Positions 1 to 8,605 of a stretch of 64,000 nt of DNA are shown here, piece after piece (within the stretch, counting starts at the first letter, position 1; every line of letters starts with the position of its first letter). The stretch covers positions 138,777 through 202,776 of the forward strand of contig JARYGU010000010.1 of assembly GCA_033795365.1 (NCBI GenBank), in the 5' to 3' direction. The notes under the pieces were generated by a model. It saw only the letters and a program-made list of their open reading frames with translations, made no database searches and was not told the origin of the DNA. Origin of the DNA: JARYGU01 sp033795365 (GTDB lineage: Bacteria > Pseudomonadota > Alphaproteobacteria > Rhizobiales > Rhizobiaceae). A program made the translations under genes and the position numbers.

Positions 1-331
1 AGTAGACGCGGCCCTGCTCGGTCGCCTTCGCTTCGATGGCCTCGAGGGTCTCGTCGTAGCTCTTGCGCGCTGCATTGCTGAGTTCGATATAACGGTTGGT
101 CTCCACCGAGCTTGCCGCCGAAAGCATGTTCTTCTGCTGGCGTATCTGCTGCAATTGTTCGATGTTGAGATGCTGTGTCAGCTTGAGCCGCTCGGCGGGG
201 CCGGCCAGAACTTCGCCCAGCGTCGCATTGAGGCCGCCAAGGCTATAAATTCCATATCCGGCAGTCGCCACGAGCATGACGACCATGAAGCTGAAAGCCA
301 GAAAAAGCTTCAATTTGATTGTGAAACGCAT
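1..331 (-). CDS. Methyl-accepting chemotaxis protein, N-terminal fragment (cut by window edge)
   Basis: Only the first 110 codons are visible; the rest lies left of base 1. The start ATG (reverse of 329-331) follows a GGAGA ribosome site. Residues about 7-30 form one hydrophobic segment (KLKLFLAFSFMVVMLVATAG), followed by a helical, Gln- and Glu-rich stretch typical of the periplasmic four-helix-bundle sensor of chemoreceptors. It is the last visible gene of the chemotaxis operon, 17 bases after cheW, which supports a transmembrane receptor feeding this CheA/CheW pair. The ligand and the signalling domain cannot be seen. Confidence 0.75.
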   Translation of the reverse strand, partial: MRFTIKLKLFLAFSFMVVMLVATAGYGIYSLGGLNATLGEVLAGPAERLKLTQHLNIEQLQQIRQQKNMLSAASSVETNRYIELSNAARKSYDETLEAIEAKATEQGRVY

Positions 332-348
332 GCTCTTCTCCTGTGCGC

Positions 349-864
349 TCAGCCTGATATCGACCCGGCGGGGCGCTCTCGTTGTGAAGAAAAAATTGCT
401 TTGATATTAGGAAGTATGATGAATTCACCGCCTCGTTTCACGAGGCAGTCGATATAGTCCGCCCGCCAGCGCATGCCGACGCTCGGAGGTGCCTCGCTCG
501 CAACCTTCGCAAGCGTGGTCACCTCGTAGACCTTGTCGGTCCGGATGCCGATCAGCGTCGGCTCGTCGTCGAGGTTGAGCTCGATGACGACGATGCGGCT
601 GTCGATCGTCGGTTCCGTCGCCTCCATGCCGAAAGCAAGCCGTATATCCGCAAGCGGTATCACCTTGCCTCGGAAGTTGATGACGCTGCTGACGAAGGGC
701 ATGCTGCCGGGCACGCGCGTCTCCGGCAGCAGATCCAGTATTTCGCGCACGAACGTCGCCTCGATGGCGAAGGTCTCGCCGTTGAGGTTGAAGGTCAGGA
801 CCGATAGTTCCTCTTCGCCCCGCCAGAGTTTCTCGTGATCGATCTTGCGTATCGTCTCGTTCAT
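349..864 (-). CDS. cheW: CheW-type chemotaxis coupling protein
   Basis: A 171-residue protein made of one CheW domain (SH3-like beta barrels), from about residue 20 (LSVLTFNLNGETFAIE) to 155. The segment PFVSSVINFRGKVIPLADIR is the signature of the coupling domain. CheW bridges receptors and the CheA kinase at the cytoplasmic membrane. Its ATG overlaps the cheA stop by four bases, so translation is probably coupled. The C-terminal tail of some 15 residues is polar and without domain. The family assignment is firm; which receptors it serves is not known. Confidence 0.92.
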   Translation of the reverse strand: MNETIRKIDHEKLWRGEEELSVLTFNLNGETFAIEATFVREILDLLPETRVPGSMPFVSSVINFRGKVIPLADIRLAFGMEATEPTIDSRIVVIELNLDDEPTLIGIRTDKVYEVTTLAKVASEAPPSVGMRWRADYIDCLVKRGGEFIILPNIKAIFSSQRERPAGSISG

Positions 865-2855
865 CCTGCCGCCCGCAACTGCGCCTCCTGCTGTTGTCCG
901 ACGGCAACCAGATGCGTGACATCCAGGATGAGCGCGACATTGCCGTCACCGAGGATCGTGGCCCCCGAGAACGTGACGACGTCGTGGTGCAGTTTGGACA
1001 TGGATTTGATGACCGTCTGATGGTCGCCGATGATCTGGTCGACGACGAGACCGACGCGCTCTGCGCCGGTCGAGATGACGACGACCTTCTGATGCGGATC
1101 CGGCGGCGTGTTGGTCCGGAAAAGCTCGCGCAGCCTCAGGAAAGGCACGAGGCTGTCCCTGAGGGAAATGAAGCTGCGACCGCGCGAGCGCAGGTCCTCC
1201 TCAAGCGACAGTTCAAGGCATTCCTCGACCGCCGAGAGCGGAATGACGTAGCAGCCGCTTCCCACCCGGACCAGCAGGCCGTCGATGATCGCGAGCGTCA
1301 GCGGGATGCGCAAGGAGACTTCCGATCCATCGCCAGGCTTGCTGGTGATGTCGATTGCGCCGCGCAAGGCCTCGACCGTCTTCTTCACGACGTCCATACC
1401 GACACCGCGGCCGGAAAGATTGGTGATCTGCTGCGCGGTCGAGAAGCCGGGCTGGAAGATGAGCTGGAGCAGTTCCTGATCGGCAAGAACCGCGCCGGGC
1501 TGGATGAGTCCCGAGGCCTCCGCCTTCGCCCGCACCCTGTCGCGGTTGATGCCGCGGCCATCGTCCTTGATCGTGATGACGACCTCGCCGCCGGTCTGGC
1601 GCGCCGAAAGCAGGATCTGGCCTTTCGCAGACTTGCCGGCCGCAATGCGCTCCTGCGGCAGCTCCAACCCATGATCGATGGAATTGCGGACGAGATGGAC
1701 GAGCGGGTCGGCAAGACGGTCGATCACGGTCTTGTCGACTTCCGTGGTTTCGCCTTCCGTCACCAGCTCGATTTCCTTGCCGGTTTCGCGGGAAAGGTCG
1801 TGCACGAGGCGGCGGAAACGGCTGAAAAGGCTCGCGACCGGCATCATGCGGAGCACCATCATCGTATCGCGAAGCTCGCCCGAAAGCCGCTCGATCTCCT
1901 CCGAAACGGATCGGAGGCCGAGATCGGCAGCGGCGCCCGCAAGCTGCGTCAGCCGCGACTGGGCGATCACCAGCTCGCCGACCCGATCCATCATCTCGTC
2001 GAGACGTTCGGCTGGAACCCGGACATTCTCGGCGGCCTTGTTCTGCTTCGCATCCGATGCAGGCGCGGGAGCATCGCCGACGACGGCGCTCCGGGGCTGC
2101 TCGGCCTGGGCGGACGCGACCGGCGCCTCAGCAGGTATCTCTTCCTCTTCGACCACGGAAATGTCGAGCTTCATCTCGTCCATGACGAAAATGAAGACGT
2201 CCTCGATGTCGGAGCGGGGTTTCGCCGTCGTCAGCGTCACGTTCCACGCAAGATGTATTTCGGTCGGCACGAGAACGTCGAATGACGGCACGGACGACGC
2301 GTCGGCGACGATCCGGCATTCGCCGAGATCGCGCAATTCGTCCAGAAGCCCCAGCGGATTGGTGCCGTTGGCCATCGAATTTGCCGGCAGGCTGAAACGG
2401 ATGTTACAGGTTTTGACGCCGCCTTCCTTCGCAGCCCTTGCCGCAGCTGCGGGTTTTGCCGCCTGCGCCGTGGAAGAACTCCCGCCCCCGACCGCGCTAT
2501 GGAGTGCTGCAAGCAGGGACGCGCTCATGTCGTCGTGATCGCCGTTCGGCGTCTCCAGAAGAGCGCGCATATGATCCTGCGCCGCCAATACTGCCGAAAC
2601 CAGTTCCTGCGTCGCCGGAACATCACCTTTGCGGACCCGATCGAAAGCCGTTTCGCAGTGATGCGTGAAGGCCGCGAGCGCGTCGAAACCGAACATCGCG
2701 CCGGAACCCTTAAGGGTATGGAGACCGCGAAAGACGGCGTCGATCTGGTCCTTGTCGTCGAGCCTGCGCGTCAGGTCGAGCAATCCGGCTTCGACCTGCT
2801 CCAGAAGTTCGGCCGCTTCCGTGCGGAAGACTGAGATCGGATCCGGGTTGCTCAT
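861..2855 (-). CDS. cheA: Chemotaxis histidine kinase CheA
   Basis: A 664-residue CheA with the full domain order: N-terminal Hpt with the phosphorylatable His46 (FRGLHTLKGSG), an Ala/Pro linker, a ferredoxin-like P2 region (about 145-240), a dimerisation helix pair (about 280-340), the HATPase with N box (VHLVRNSIDHGLE), G boxes (DDGRGIN and GRGVGMDVV), and a C-terminal CheW-like domain (about 520-655). It autophosphorylates and passes phosphate to a CheY. It overlaps both cheY and cheW by four bases. No CheB or CheR is visible; they may lie beyond the left edge. Confidence 0.95.
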   Translation of the reverse strand: MSNPDPISVFRTEAAELLEQVEAGLLDLTRRLDDKDQIDAVFRGLHTLKGSGAMFGFDALAAFTHHCETAFDRVRKGDVPATQELVSAVLAAQDHMRALLETPNGDHDDMSASLLAALHSAVGGGSSSTAQAAKPAAAARAAKEGGVKTCNIRFSLPANSMANGTNPLGLLDELRDLGECRIVADASSVPSFDVLVPTEIHLAWNVTLTTAKPRSDIEDVFIFVMDEMKLDISVVEEEEIPAEAPVASAQAEQPRSAVVGDAPAPASDAKQNKAAENVRVPAERLDEMMDRVGELVIAQSRLTQLAGAAADLGLRSVSEEIERLSGELRDTMMVLRMMPVASLFSRFRRLVHDLSRETGKEIELVTEGETTEVDKTVIDRLADPLVHLVRNSIDHGLELPQERIAAGKSAKGQILLSARQTGGEVVITIKDDGRGINRDRVRAKAEASGLIQPGAVLADQELLQLIFQPGFSTAQQITNLSGRGVGMDVVKKTVEALRGAIDITSKPGDGSEVSLRIPLTLAIIDGLLVRVGSGCYVIPLSAVEECLELSLEEDLRSRGRSFISLRDSLVPFLRLRELFRTNTPPDPHQKVVVISTGAERVGLVVDQIIGDHQTVIKSMSKLHHDVVTFSGATILGDGNVALILDVTHLVAVGQQQEAQLRAAG

Positions 2856-3220
2856 CTGCCGAGAACCTTCCGCACGATCTTGACGAGGCTTTCCGGATCG
2901 AAGGGCTTGGTGAGCCAGCCGGTAGCGCCGGCGGCCTTCGCCTGCTGCTTCAGCTCCCCGTCCGACTCCGTGGTCAGGAAGATCACCGGCACACCGGTAT
3001 GGGCCGGAAGCTTCCGCAGCTCGCGGATCATGGTAAGCCCGTCCATGTTGGGCATGTTGAGATCGGTGACGATCATGTCGAACTGACCGGATTGCAGCTT
3101 TGCCAGACCATCCGCGCCGTCGACGGCTTCCGTCACCTGGTAGCCGGCATTGGTCAGCGTCACCCGCGTCGTCAGACGAATGCTGGCGGAATCGTCTACG
3201 GTCAAAATCTTGGCGGTCAT
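2852..3220 (-). CDS. cheY: CheY-like single-domain response regulator
   Basis: A 122-residue receiver domain alone. The acidic pair Asp9/Asp10, the phosphoacceptor Asp53 (VTDLNMPNMDG), Thr83/Thr84 and Lys105 (TKPF) are all present, so it should be phosphorylated by the neighbouring CheA. It has no output domain; in this context it is either the motor- or effector-binding CheY or a phosphate sink. It overlaps the STAS gene and cheA by four bases each, which places it in one tightly coupled operon. Confidence 0.93.
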   Translation of the reverse strand: MTAKILTVDDSASIRLTTRVTLTNAGYQVTEAVDGADGLAKLQSGQFDMIVTDLNMPNMDGLTMIRELRKLPAHTGVPVIFLTTESDGELKQQAKAAGATGWLTKPFDPESLVKIVRKVLGR

Positions 3221-3561
3221 CGCACTGTCTCCTGATGCGTCCAGAATTTCACGGTCTCGCGGGAAATCCCGTCGACGAAACCGCCTCGCCGCAGAACATC
3301 CATCACCCCGGCGGGCGCCGGCCTCGCCAATGCGAGAGATTTTCCTTGGCTTCGGGAATAGACGCGCGCTGCTTCGATCAGTTGAACGAAGCTCAAATCC
3401 GCCTGACTATCGTCTTCTATTTCCAATGCGATGTTCTGGTTATTATCTAAAGAAAGAAGAATCGTATCTCTTACTTCTGAAACCGTTCGGATATTCAACA
3501 TCGTCGGCAGTTTCACCGATATGGAATCTCCAGAATTCGTGTGCATTTTAGCCCCGAGCAA
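3217..3561 (-). CDS. STAS-domain protein of the chemotaxis operon
   Basis: A 114-residue protein that fits a single STAS domain (anti-sigma antagonist fold): a beta-strand start (ISVKLPTMLNIRTVSEVRDTI), LDLS-like core (ADLSFVQLIEAARVYSRSQGKSL) and a C-terminal helix (VMDVLRRGGFVDGI). The conserved phosphorylatable Ser of SpoIIAA-type proteins sits at the DLSF position. It is the first gene of the STAS-cheY-cheA-cheW-receptor operon, an arrangement found in some accessory chemotaxis clusters of Proteobacteria. The Met at residue 6 (3546) is an alternative start. Its partner is not visible. Confidence 0.72.
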   Translation of the reverse strand: MLGAKMHTNSGDSISVKLPTMLNIRTVSEVRDTILLSLDNNQNIALEIEDDSQADLSFVQLIEAARVYSRSQGKSLALARPAPAGVMDVLRRGGFVDGISRETVKFWTHQETVR

Positions 3562-3914
3562 TCTTTGAACGACGGTAATATCCCCGCAGCGACGTTCTCA
3601 ATACAGGCTTAATGAAGTGTAAATATCGCCGGCCAAATCACGCGAGTGCTACTTCCGGTAGTTCAGATAAGCAGCGAAGAGAAAGTATAATAAGTATTTG
3701 TTTTAAATTGAGAATTTCTTAAAATTAGAAGGCCTTAATATTATTTATAACTCCCTAAAGTTCACTGTCCGGGGCGCAATGCGCAGGACCGCTGCCCGAG
3801 CGCTGCTCGAAGCAAAAAGGGCGGTACGGCCGGATATCCTGCCAATAAATTTACTCGAAGTTTCCTTGTTGCCGATACGTTGGCGCCGCTTGGGGTATTG
3901 CGTAGGGGTGCAGC
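3562..3914. promoter_or_regulatory. AT-rich divergent promoter region of the chemotaxis module
   Basis: About 350 bases without a supported gene between the divergent STAS operon and the receptor-like gene. Bases 3690-3770 are strikingly AT-rich (runs such as aagtatttgttttaaatt) in an otherwise GC-rich window, as expected for promoters in both directions. No clear -35/-10 pair, terminator or operator could be assigned with confidence. Confidence 0.4.
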
Positions 3915-5651
3915 GTGGCTGGCAGGACGAATATTGCATATGATCCGCTTCCTTTCGGAGGGAATGATCTCGTATCGCGGCTCGAGGGAGCCCGCTCGCA
4001 GATCGAGCAGAGATTCCTCGACGGCGGCGCCATCCTTCTGTCGGTTCTCGACGTTCTGAATACGCTCCTCTCCACGCTCGAAAACCTGGCGAAATCGCTC
4101 GACGAGGATACGGCGAAGTCCACCATCGACCGGCTTGGCGAAACCGTCGCGCAGCTTTCCGTCTTGCCGGATTTCGAAGAGGACCGGCAGCAGCAACTGG
4201 CAAGCGTCGCCCGCACCGAGCAGTCGCTGGGCGGCTATGTGGCCGACATGCAGGAGACGCTGCGTTATCTCAGAACCTTTGCCACCACCGCCAAGATAAC
4301 CGGCGCCGGCATCCAGGACTTCTCCGGCTTTGCCGAAGAGATCATCGAGCGCATCCAGTTCGGCGCGGGGCAGGTCAACCAGCTGTCCGACAAGATCGTC
4401 GCGCTCGGATCGACGCTTGGCATCGCCTCCGCGCGCGGAAGCAAAACGCTTGAAGGCTACCGGCGCACCGTTCCCGAGATCGTGGAAAACCTGACCCGCA
4501 ACGCCGACGCGCTGATGGCGCAGCGGCGGCATCTGGCCGAGCTCGCAGAAAAGGTGAGCGGCCTCACGCGCAAGGTCCAGATGAAGGTCGGCACGACCCT
4601 TTCCGCCATGCAGATCGGCGACATCACCCGCCAGCGTATCGAGCATTGCCAATCCGCCTTCAGGGTGCTGGACGAATACCTCGATACCGCGGAAGGCCGG
4701 GCGCTCGCGGCGCAGGACAGGTCCCGCCTTTCCACGATCGTCCACCATCTGGTTTTCGAACAACTCACGCAGATCACCGCCGATTTCGATCGCGACTGCA
4801 CGACGATCGTCAAAACCATCGTCGGCTTCAACTCCGATATTGCCGGGCTGCTGGCACTGCATGCCGAGATGGAACCGGCAAAGGGACAGGCTTCCGACAG
4901 CGCGATGCGCGTGCTGGAGGCAGACGTCGCAGCTGCCCGCCGCGTGGTCGGCGATATCGAAAAGGCGGCGCGGGAGGCAAACGAGCTGAGTCACGGTACG
5001 CTGACGACCGTGCGCGAGCTCCTCCAGGGTATAGAGACGATCAAGCTCGTCAGAACCGACATCCAGTATATGGCACTCAACACCAATCTTCGCTGCAGCC
5101 GTCTCGGCGAGGAGGGCCGCGCCATCAATGTCGTCACGGCCGAATTGCGGGGTTTTTCGAGCAAGCTCGACGAGACCGCGGAAAGGATTCTCCAGGAACT
5201 GCAGGCGCTGCAGGCCGATGCCGCGAAACTCGGCGAGACGGCGGCGCAAACCGCATCCGAGGAATCCCTCGACGGAAAGCTGGAAGCCGCCCTTTCCAGC
5301 ATCCGGGAGGTCGGAAACCGGATGGAAGAGGACATGAAGACGCTCAACGCCTGTAGCCAGGATGTCGCCGGAAAGGTGACGGCCTCCATGGCAAAGCTGG
5401 ATTACAAGGCGGAACTCGGCGACGTCCTGTCGCGCTGCGCGCAGGAGGCGGCCGAGCTCGCGGAAAGTCCGCTGCCGGGCTTCGACGGACTGGAGATCGC
5501 CATTACCGAGATCGGCGGAAGGATAGCCAGGTGCTACACCATGGTTTCCGAACGGGAAGTCCATGCCGGAATCTTCGGCTCGAGCGACGGCGCACCGGCC
5601 GCGGAAAGAAAAGCGGCTGACGAAAACCTGTTCGAGGACGCGCTGTTCTAG
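3915..5651 (+). CDS. Soluble chemoreceptor-like coiled-coil protein
   Basis: A 578-residue protein with no signal peptide or membrane segment, predicted almost wholly helical and coiled-coil. Around residues 370-420 it carries a recognisable but degenerate receptor hairpin tip: IQYMALNTNLRCSRLGEEGRA followed by INVVTAELRGFS, to be compared with the usual TNLLALNAAIEAARAGE-type tip of chemoreceptors. This tip is where CheA and CheW bind, so the protein may act as a cytoplasmic receptor or scaffold for the divergent cheA/cheW. The start is GTG, preceded by AGGGG at 3903-3907; there is no in-frame ATG nearby. Sensory input is unknown. Confidence 0.7.
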   Translation: MAGRTNIAYDPLPFGGNDLVSRLEGARSQIEQRFLDGGAILLSVLDVLNTLLSTLENLAKSLDEDTAKSTIDRLGETVAQLSVLPDFEEDRQQQLASVARTEQSLGGYVADMQETLRYLRTFATTAKITGAGIQDFSGFAEEIIERIQFGAGQVNQLSDKIVALGSTLGIASARGSKTLEGYRRTVPEIVENLTRNADALMAQRRHLAELAEKVSGLTRKVQMKVGTTLSAMQIGDITRQRIEHCQSAFRVLDEYLDTAEGRALAAQDRSRLSTIVHHLVFEQLTQITADFDRDCTTIVKTIVGFNSDIAGLLALHAEMEPAKGQASDSAMRVLEADVAAARRVVGDIEKAAREANELSHGTLTTVRELLQGIETIKLVRTDIQYMALNTNLRCSRLGEEGRAINVVTAELRGFSSKLDETAERILQELQALQADAAKLGETAAQTASEESLDGKLEAALSSIREVGNRMEEDMKTLNACSQDVAGKVTASMAKLDYKAELGDVLSRCAQEAAELAESPLPGFDGLEIAITEIGGRIARCYTMVSEREVHAGIFGSSDGAPAAERKAADENLFEDALF

Positions 5652-5663
5652 GTCCCGCCGGCT

Positions 5664-6407
5664 TCAACGGGCGCCGGCGCGGCGCGCCATCATGCGTTCG
5701 ATTGCCGAGATCGCATCATAGATGAGTACCGCGAGCACCGCCACGATCAGCCCGCCCTGGAGCACGAAGGCGAGATTGTTGGACTGCAATCCGGCAATGA
5801 TGACCTCCCCCAGCGTCTTTGCAGCCACCGTCGAACCGATCGTCGCCGTCGCAAGGCTGATGACGATGGAAAGCCTGATGCCGGCGAGAATGACCGGAAG
5901 GGCCAGCGGCAGCTCCACCTTGACCAGGCGCTGCCATCCCGTCATCCCCATACCGCGCGAGGCTTCGACCACGGCCGGCGGCAGGGTCGTCAGCCCCGTC
6001 ATGGCATTCTCGAAGATCGGCAGCAGACCGTAGAGGAAAAGCGCTATCAGCGTCGGTTTCTCGCCGAAGCCGACGGCCGGAACGGCAAGCGCGAGGACGG
6101 CGACGGGCGGAAAGGTCTGCCCGATATTGACGAGGCTGCGCGACAAGGGAAGGAACTCCGCGCCGATCGGCCGAGTGACGAGAACGGCAAGCGCCACTGC
6201 GACCACGGTCGCAGCGAGCGTGGCAACGAATACCGTCCACAGATGCGACAATGTCAGCGCCAGCAGGCTGCCCTGATTGTAGATTGCCGGGGCGTTCGGC
6301 TGCACCAGCGGCCGCAACAGCGGCTCGAAGAACTGGGGCTGGAAGAGAAAAATCAACAGAACCGCAAATGCGGCAAGCCTCAGCAGGTTCGGTAGCCATG
6401 CTCTCAT
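5664..6407 (-). CDS. yehW: Osmoprotectant ABC transporter permease (YehW type)
   Basis: A 247-residue inner-membrane permease with about six hydrophobic segments and the cytoplasmic EAA loop (VVEASRGMGMTGWQRLVKVELPLALP). Its length, and its position as the last gene after a long permease and the ATPase, match YehW of the E. coli yehZYXW glycine-betaine-type importer. It overlaps yehX by four bases. Substrate is inferred from family only; betaine, choline or related compounds are likely. Confidence 0.82.
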   Translation of the reverse strand: MRAWLPNLLRLAAFAVLLIFLFQPQFFEPLLRPLVQPNAPAIYNQGSLLALTLSHLWTVFVATLAATVVAVALAVLVTRPIGAEFLPLSRSLVNIGQTFPPVAVLALAVPAVGFGEKPTLIALFLYGLLPIFENAMTGLTTLPPAVVEASRGMGMTGWQRLVKVELPLALPVILAGIRLSIVISLATATIGSTVAAKTLGEVIIAGLQSNNLAFVLQGGLIVAVLAVLIYDAISAIERMMARRAGAR

Positions 6408-7342
6408 TGCGGCCTCGCCGCGCGCCGGGCCAATCCGTCGAGCGTCACCCGACCGAGTATGGTGCCGTCGGGGCCGGCGACCGGCAGAGCGGGGCGTCCC
6501 GACCAGAGAAGCTCGGCCAGCGCATCCCGCTGGCTGAGTGTCGCCGGAATGGCCGCGCCTTCGGCCGGCCCCGGCTCCACCGCGTCGCCCGCCGTCTCGA
6601 TCGCCAGCAGCCGGAATGGCCGGTCGTTCGTGCCGATCAGCGTCTCCACGAAATCCGTGGCCGGCTTCGCGAGCATTTCCGCAGGCGTCGCGTATTGAAC
6701 GACCGCCCCCTTGTCCATGACCGCGATCCTGTCCGCCAGCCGGAATGCCTCCTCCATGTCGTGCGTGACGAGGATTATCGTGGTCTCGAAATGTTTCTGG
6801 ATCGCCAGAAGATCGTCCTGCGCCTTCGCCCGGATGATCGGATCAAGCGCTCCGAACGGCTCGTCCATCAGAAGAACGTTCGGTTCCGCCGCCAGGGCCC
6901 GGGCAACGCCGACACGCTGCTGCTGTCCGCCAGAAAGCTCGTGGGGATAGCGCGAGGCGAAGGCTTGAGGATCGAGCTGGAACAGTGTCAGTAGTTCCGC
7001 CACCTTCGCTTCGATGCGCTCCCTGCCCCATCCGAGCAGGACCGGCACCGTCGCGATGTTCTGCGCCACGGTGCGGTGCGGGAAGAGGCCATGCCCCTGG
7101 ATCGCGTAACCGATCCTCCGGCGGAGCTCGTAGCCGGGAATGGACCGGTTGTCCTCGCCGTCGAGCCGGATCGCGCCGGAACTCGGCTCCACCAGCCGGT
7201 TCACCATGCGCAGCAGCGTGGTCTTGCCCGAACCCGAGGTCCCGACGACGACCGTCACCGTGCGCGGCTGTATGACGAGCGAGACATCGTCGACCACCGT
7301 CACGCCGTCATAGCTCTTGGAGATGTTCTCTATCTCGATCAT
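6404..7342 (-). CDS. yehX: Osmoprotectant ABC transporter ATP-binding protein (YehX type)
   Basis: A 312-residue ABC ATPase with Walker A GTSGSGKTT, Q loop, signature LSGGQQQR, Walker B VLLMDEPF and the switch His in LVTHD. After about residue 240 there is a short C-terminal extension ending in a CBS-like strand-turn (ALPVAGPDGTILGRVTLDGL), typical of the OpuCA/ProV/YehX branch in which CBS modules sense ionic strength. It energises the two flanking permeases. It overlaps both neighbours by four bases, so the stoichiometry is probably translationally coupled. Confidence 0.88.
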   Translation of the reverse strand: MIEIENISKSYDGVTVVDDVSLVIQPRTVTVVVGTSGSGKTTLLRMVNRLVEPSSGAIRLDGEDNRSIPGYELRRRIGYAIQGHGLFPHRTVAQNIATVPVLLGWGRERIEAKVAELLTLFQLDPQAFASRYPHELSGGQQQRVGVARALAAEPNVLLMDEPFGALDPIIRAKAQDDLLAIQKHFETTIILVTHDMEEAFRLADRIAVMDKGAVVQYATPAEMLAKPATDFVETLIGTNDRPFRLLAIETAGDAVEPGPAEGAAIPATLSQRDALAELLWSGRPALPVAGPDGTILGRVTLDGLARRAARPQ

Positions 7343-8499
7343 GCGTTCCTGCCGCGTTGTTTCGCCATCATCTCCGTCAACGCGTCGAGCACGATCGCGG
7401 CGGCGAATGCCAGCGCGACGGTCGGCACGGCGCCGAGGAGCACCAGATCCATGGCGGTCTGGCCGATGCCCTGGAAGACGAAGACGCCGAAGCCCCCTCC
7501 TCCGATCAGCGCCGCAATGGTCGCAAGCCCGATATTCTGGACCAGAACGATACGGATGCCCGTAAGAATTACCGGGAACGCCAGCGGAATCTCGATCCGC
7601 ATCAGGCGCTGCGATCCCGTCATGCCGAGACCGCGCGCCGCTTCATAGGTTTCGCGCGGCACGCCCCCGAGGCCAACCACCGTATTGGCCACCACCGGAA
7701 GCAGCGAATAGAGAAACAACGCCACGAAAGCCGGCGCAACGCCGATGCCGCGGATGCCGATCGCTGCGGCGCCGGGCACATTGGCGGCGATCCAGCCGAG
7801 CGGCGCGATCAGCAGGCCGAAGAGTGCGATCGAGGGAATGGTCTGGATGATGTTCAACACGTTGAGCACGCCGGCACGCAACGCCCCCACCCGATGGCAG
7901 AGAATGCCGAGCGGCAGCCCGACCGCCGCAGCCGCGAGCAGCGAGCCGAGCGCAAGCGTCACATGCCGGCCGGCTTCGCTCCAGAAGGTGTCCTCCCGGC
8001 TTGCATATTCCTTCAGGATGGAAAGGTCGCTCCACTGCCCGGAAAGGAGGATCGCGCCGATCCCGGCGGCTGCGGCAAGCAAAAGCGCGACGCGAAGATA
8101 GGGCGGCGGCCGCAATTGCGATACGGCCTGCGCCAGGAGAAGGCAGAATGCGAACAGCAGCAGCCAGAAACCGGATGCCGGGGAGACGCGGGCATAGGTG
8201 TTTTCGGCAGGGGTAAGATGGCTGGCCGCAACGCCGAGGAAGACGGCGAGCCCGCCAAGCGCTGCCAGGCTCGCAAGAAGCTTCGTCAATGTCCGGGTTC
8301 TCAGCAATCCGATCAGCGCGGCGACGAATATGATCGCGAGAAGCGCATAGCCTGCTGCCGGCGGCAAGGCTTGCAGTATCGACTTTGCCTCTCCGGCGAC
8401 AATCCGGTTGGCTCGAAACGCTGCGAACGGCGCGACGAGGACCGCATAAGCCGCGAGAGCGGCGATGATCACGCCGAGCTTGTCGAAACGGACGGCCAT
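7339..8499 (-). CDS. yehY: Osmoprotectant ABC transporter large permease (YehY type)
   Basis: A 386-residue permease. The N-terminal half has several extra membrane helices (roughly residues 10-190) before the standard BPD-type permease domain with EAA loop (TYEAARGLGMTGSQRLMRIEIP). This long architecture and length match YehY (385 residues in E. coli). I chose the ATG at 8497-8499 because GGAAAGG lies just upstream; a longer frame reaching 8589 adds a polar N-terminus with no ribosome site. It pairs with the shorter permease encoded two genes downstream. Confidence 0.85.
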   Translation of the reverse strand: MAVRFDKLGVIIAALAAYAVLVAPFAAFRANRIVAGEAKSILQALPPAAGYALLAIIFVAALIGLLRTRTLTKLLASLAALGGLAVFLGVAASHLTPAENTYARVSPASGFWLLLFAFCLLLAQAVSQLRPPPYLRVALLLAAAAGIGAILLSGQWSDLSILKEYASREDTFWSEAGRHVTLALGSLLAAAAVGLPLGILCHRVGALRAGVLNVLNIIQTIPSIALFGLLIAPLGWIAANVPGAAAIGIRGIGVAPAFVALFLYSLLPVVANTVVGLGGVPRETYEAARGLGMTGSQRLMRIEIPLAFPVILTGIRIVLVQNIGLATIAALIGGGGFGVFVFQGIGQTAMDLVLLGAVPTVALAFAAAIVLDALTEMMAKQRGRNA

Positions 8500-8605
8500 G
8501 AAACCCTTTCCATTCGAGGGAAGGTGTCGGACGCGGGCTGAGGTGCCGGTTTCCGGTCCTTCCCGCAGCACGGGGAGGACCTTCGGCAAATGAAATCCGC
8601 GAAAC

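Noticed and set aside
894..2285. Long plus-strand frame opposite cheA
   Set aside because: Antisense shadow of cheA with Asp/Arg-rich composition and no domain; comparable shadows lie opposite the receptor-like gene, kdpA, kdpD, the RND pump and the hyu genes.
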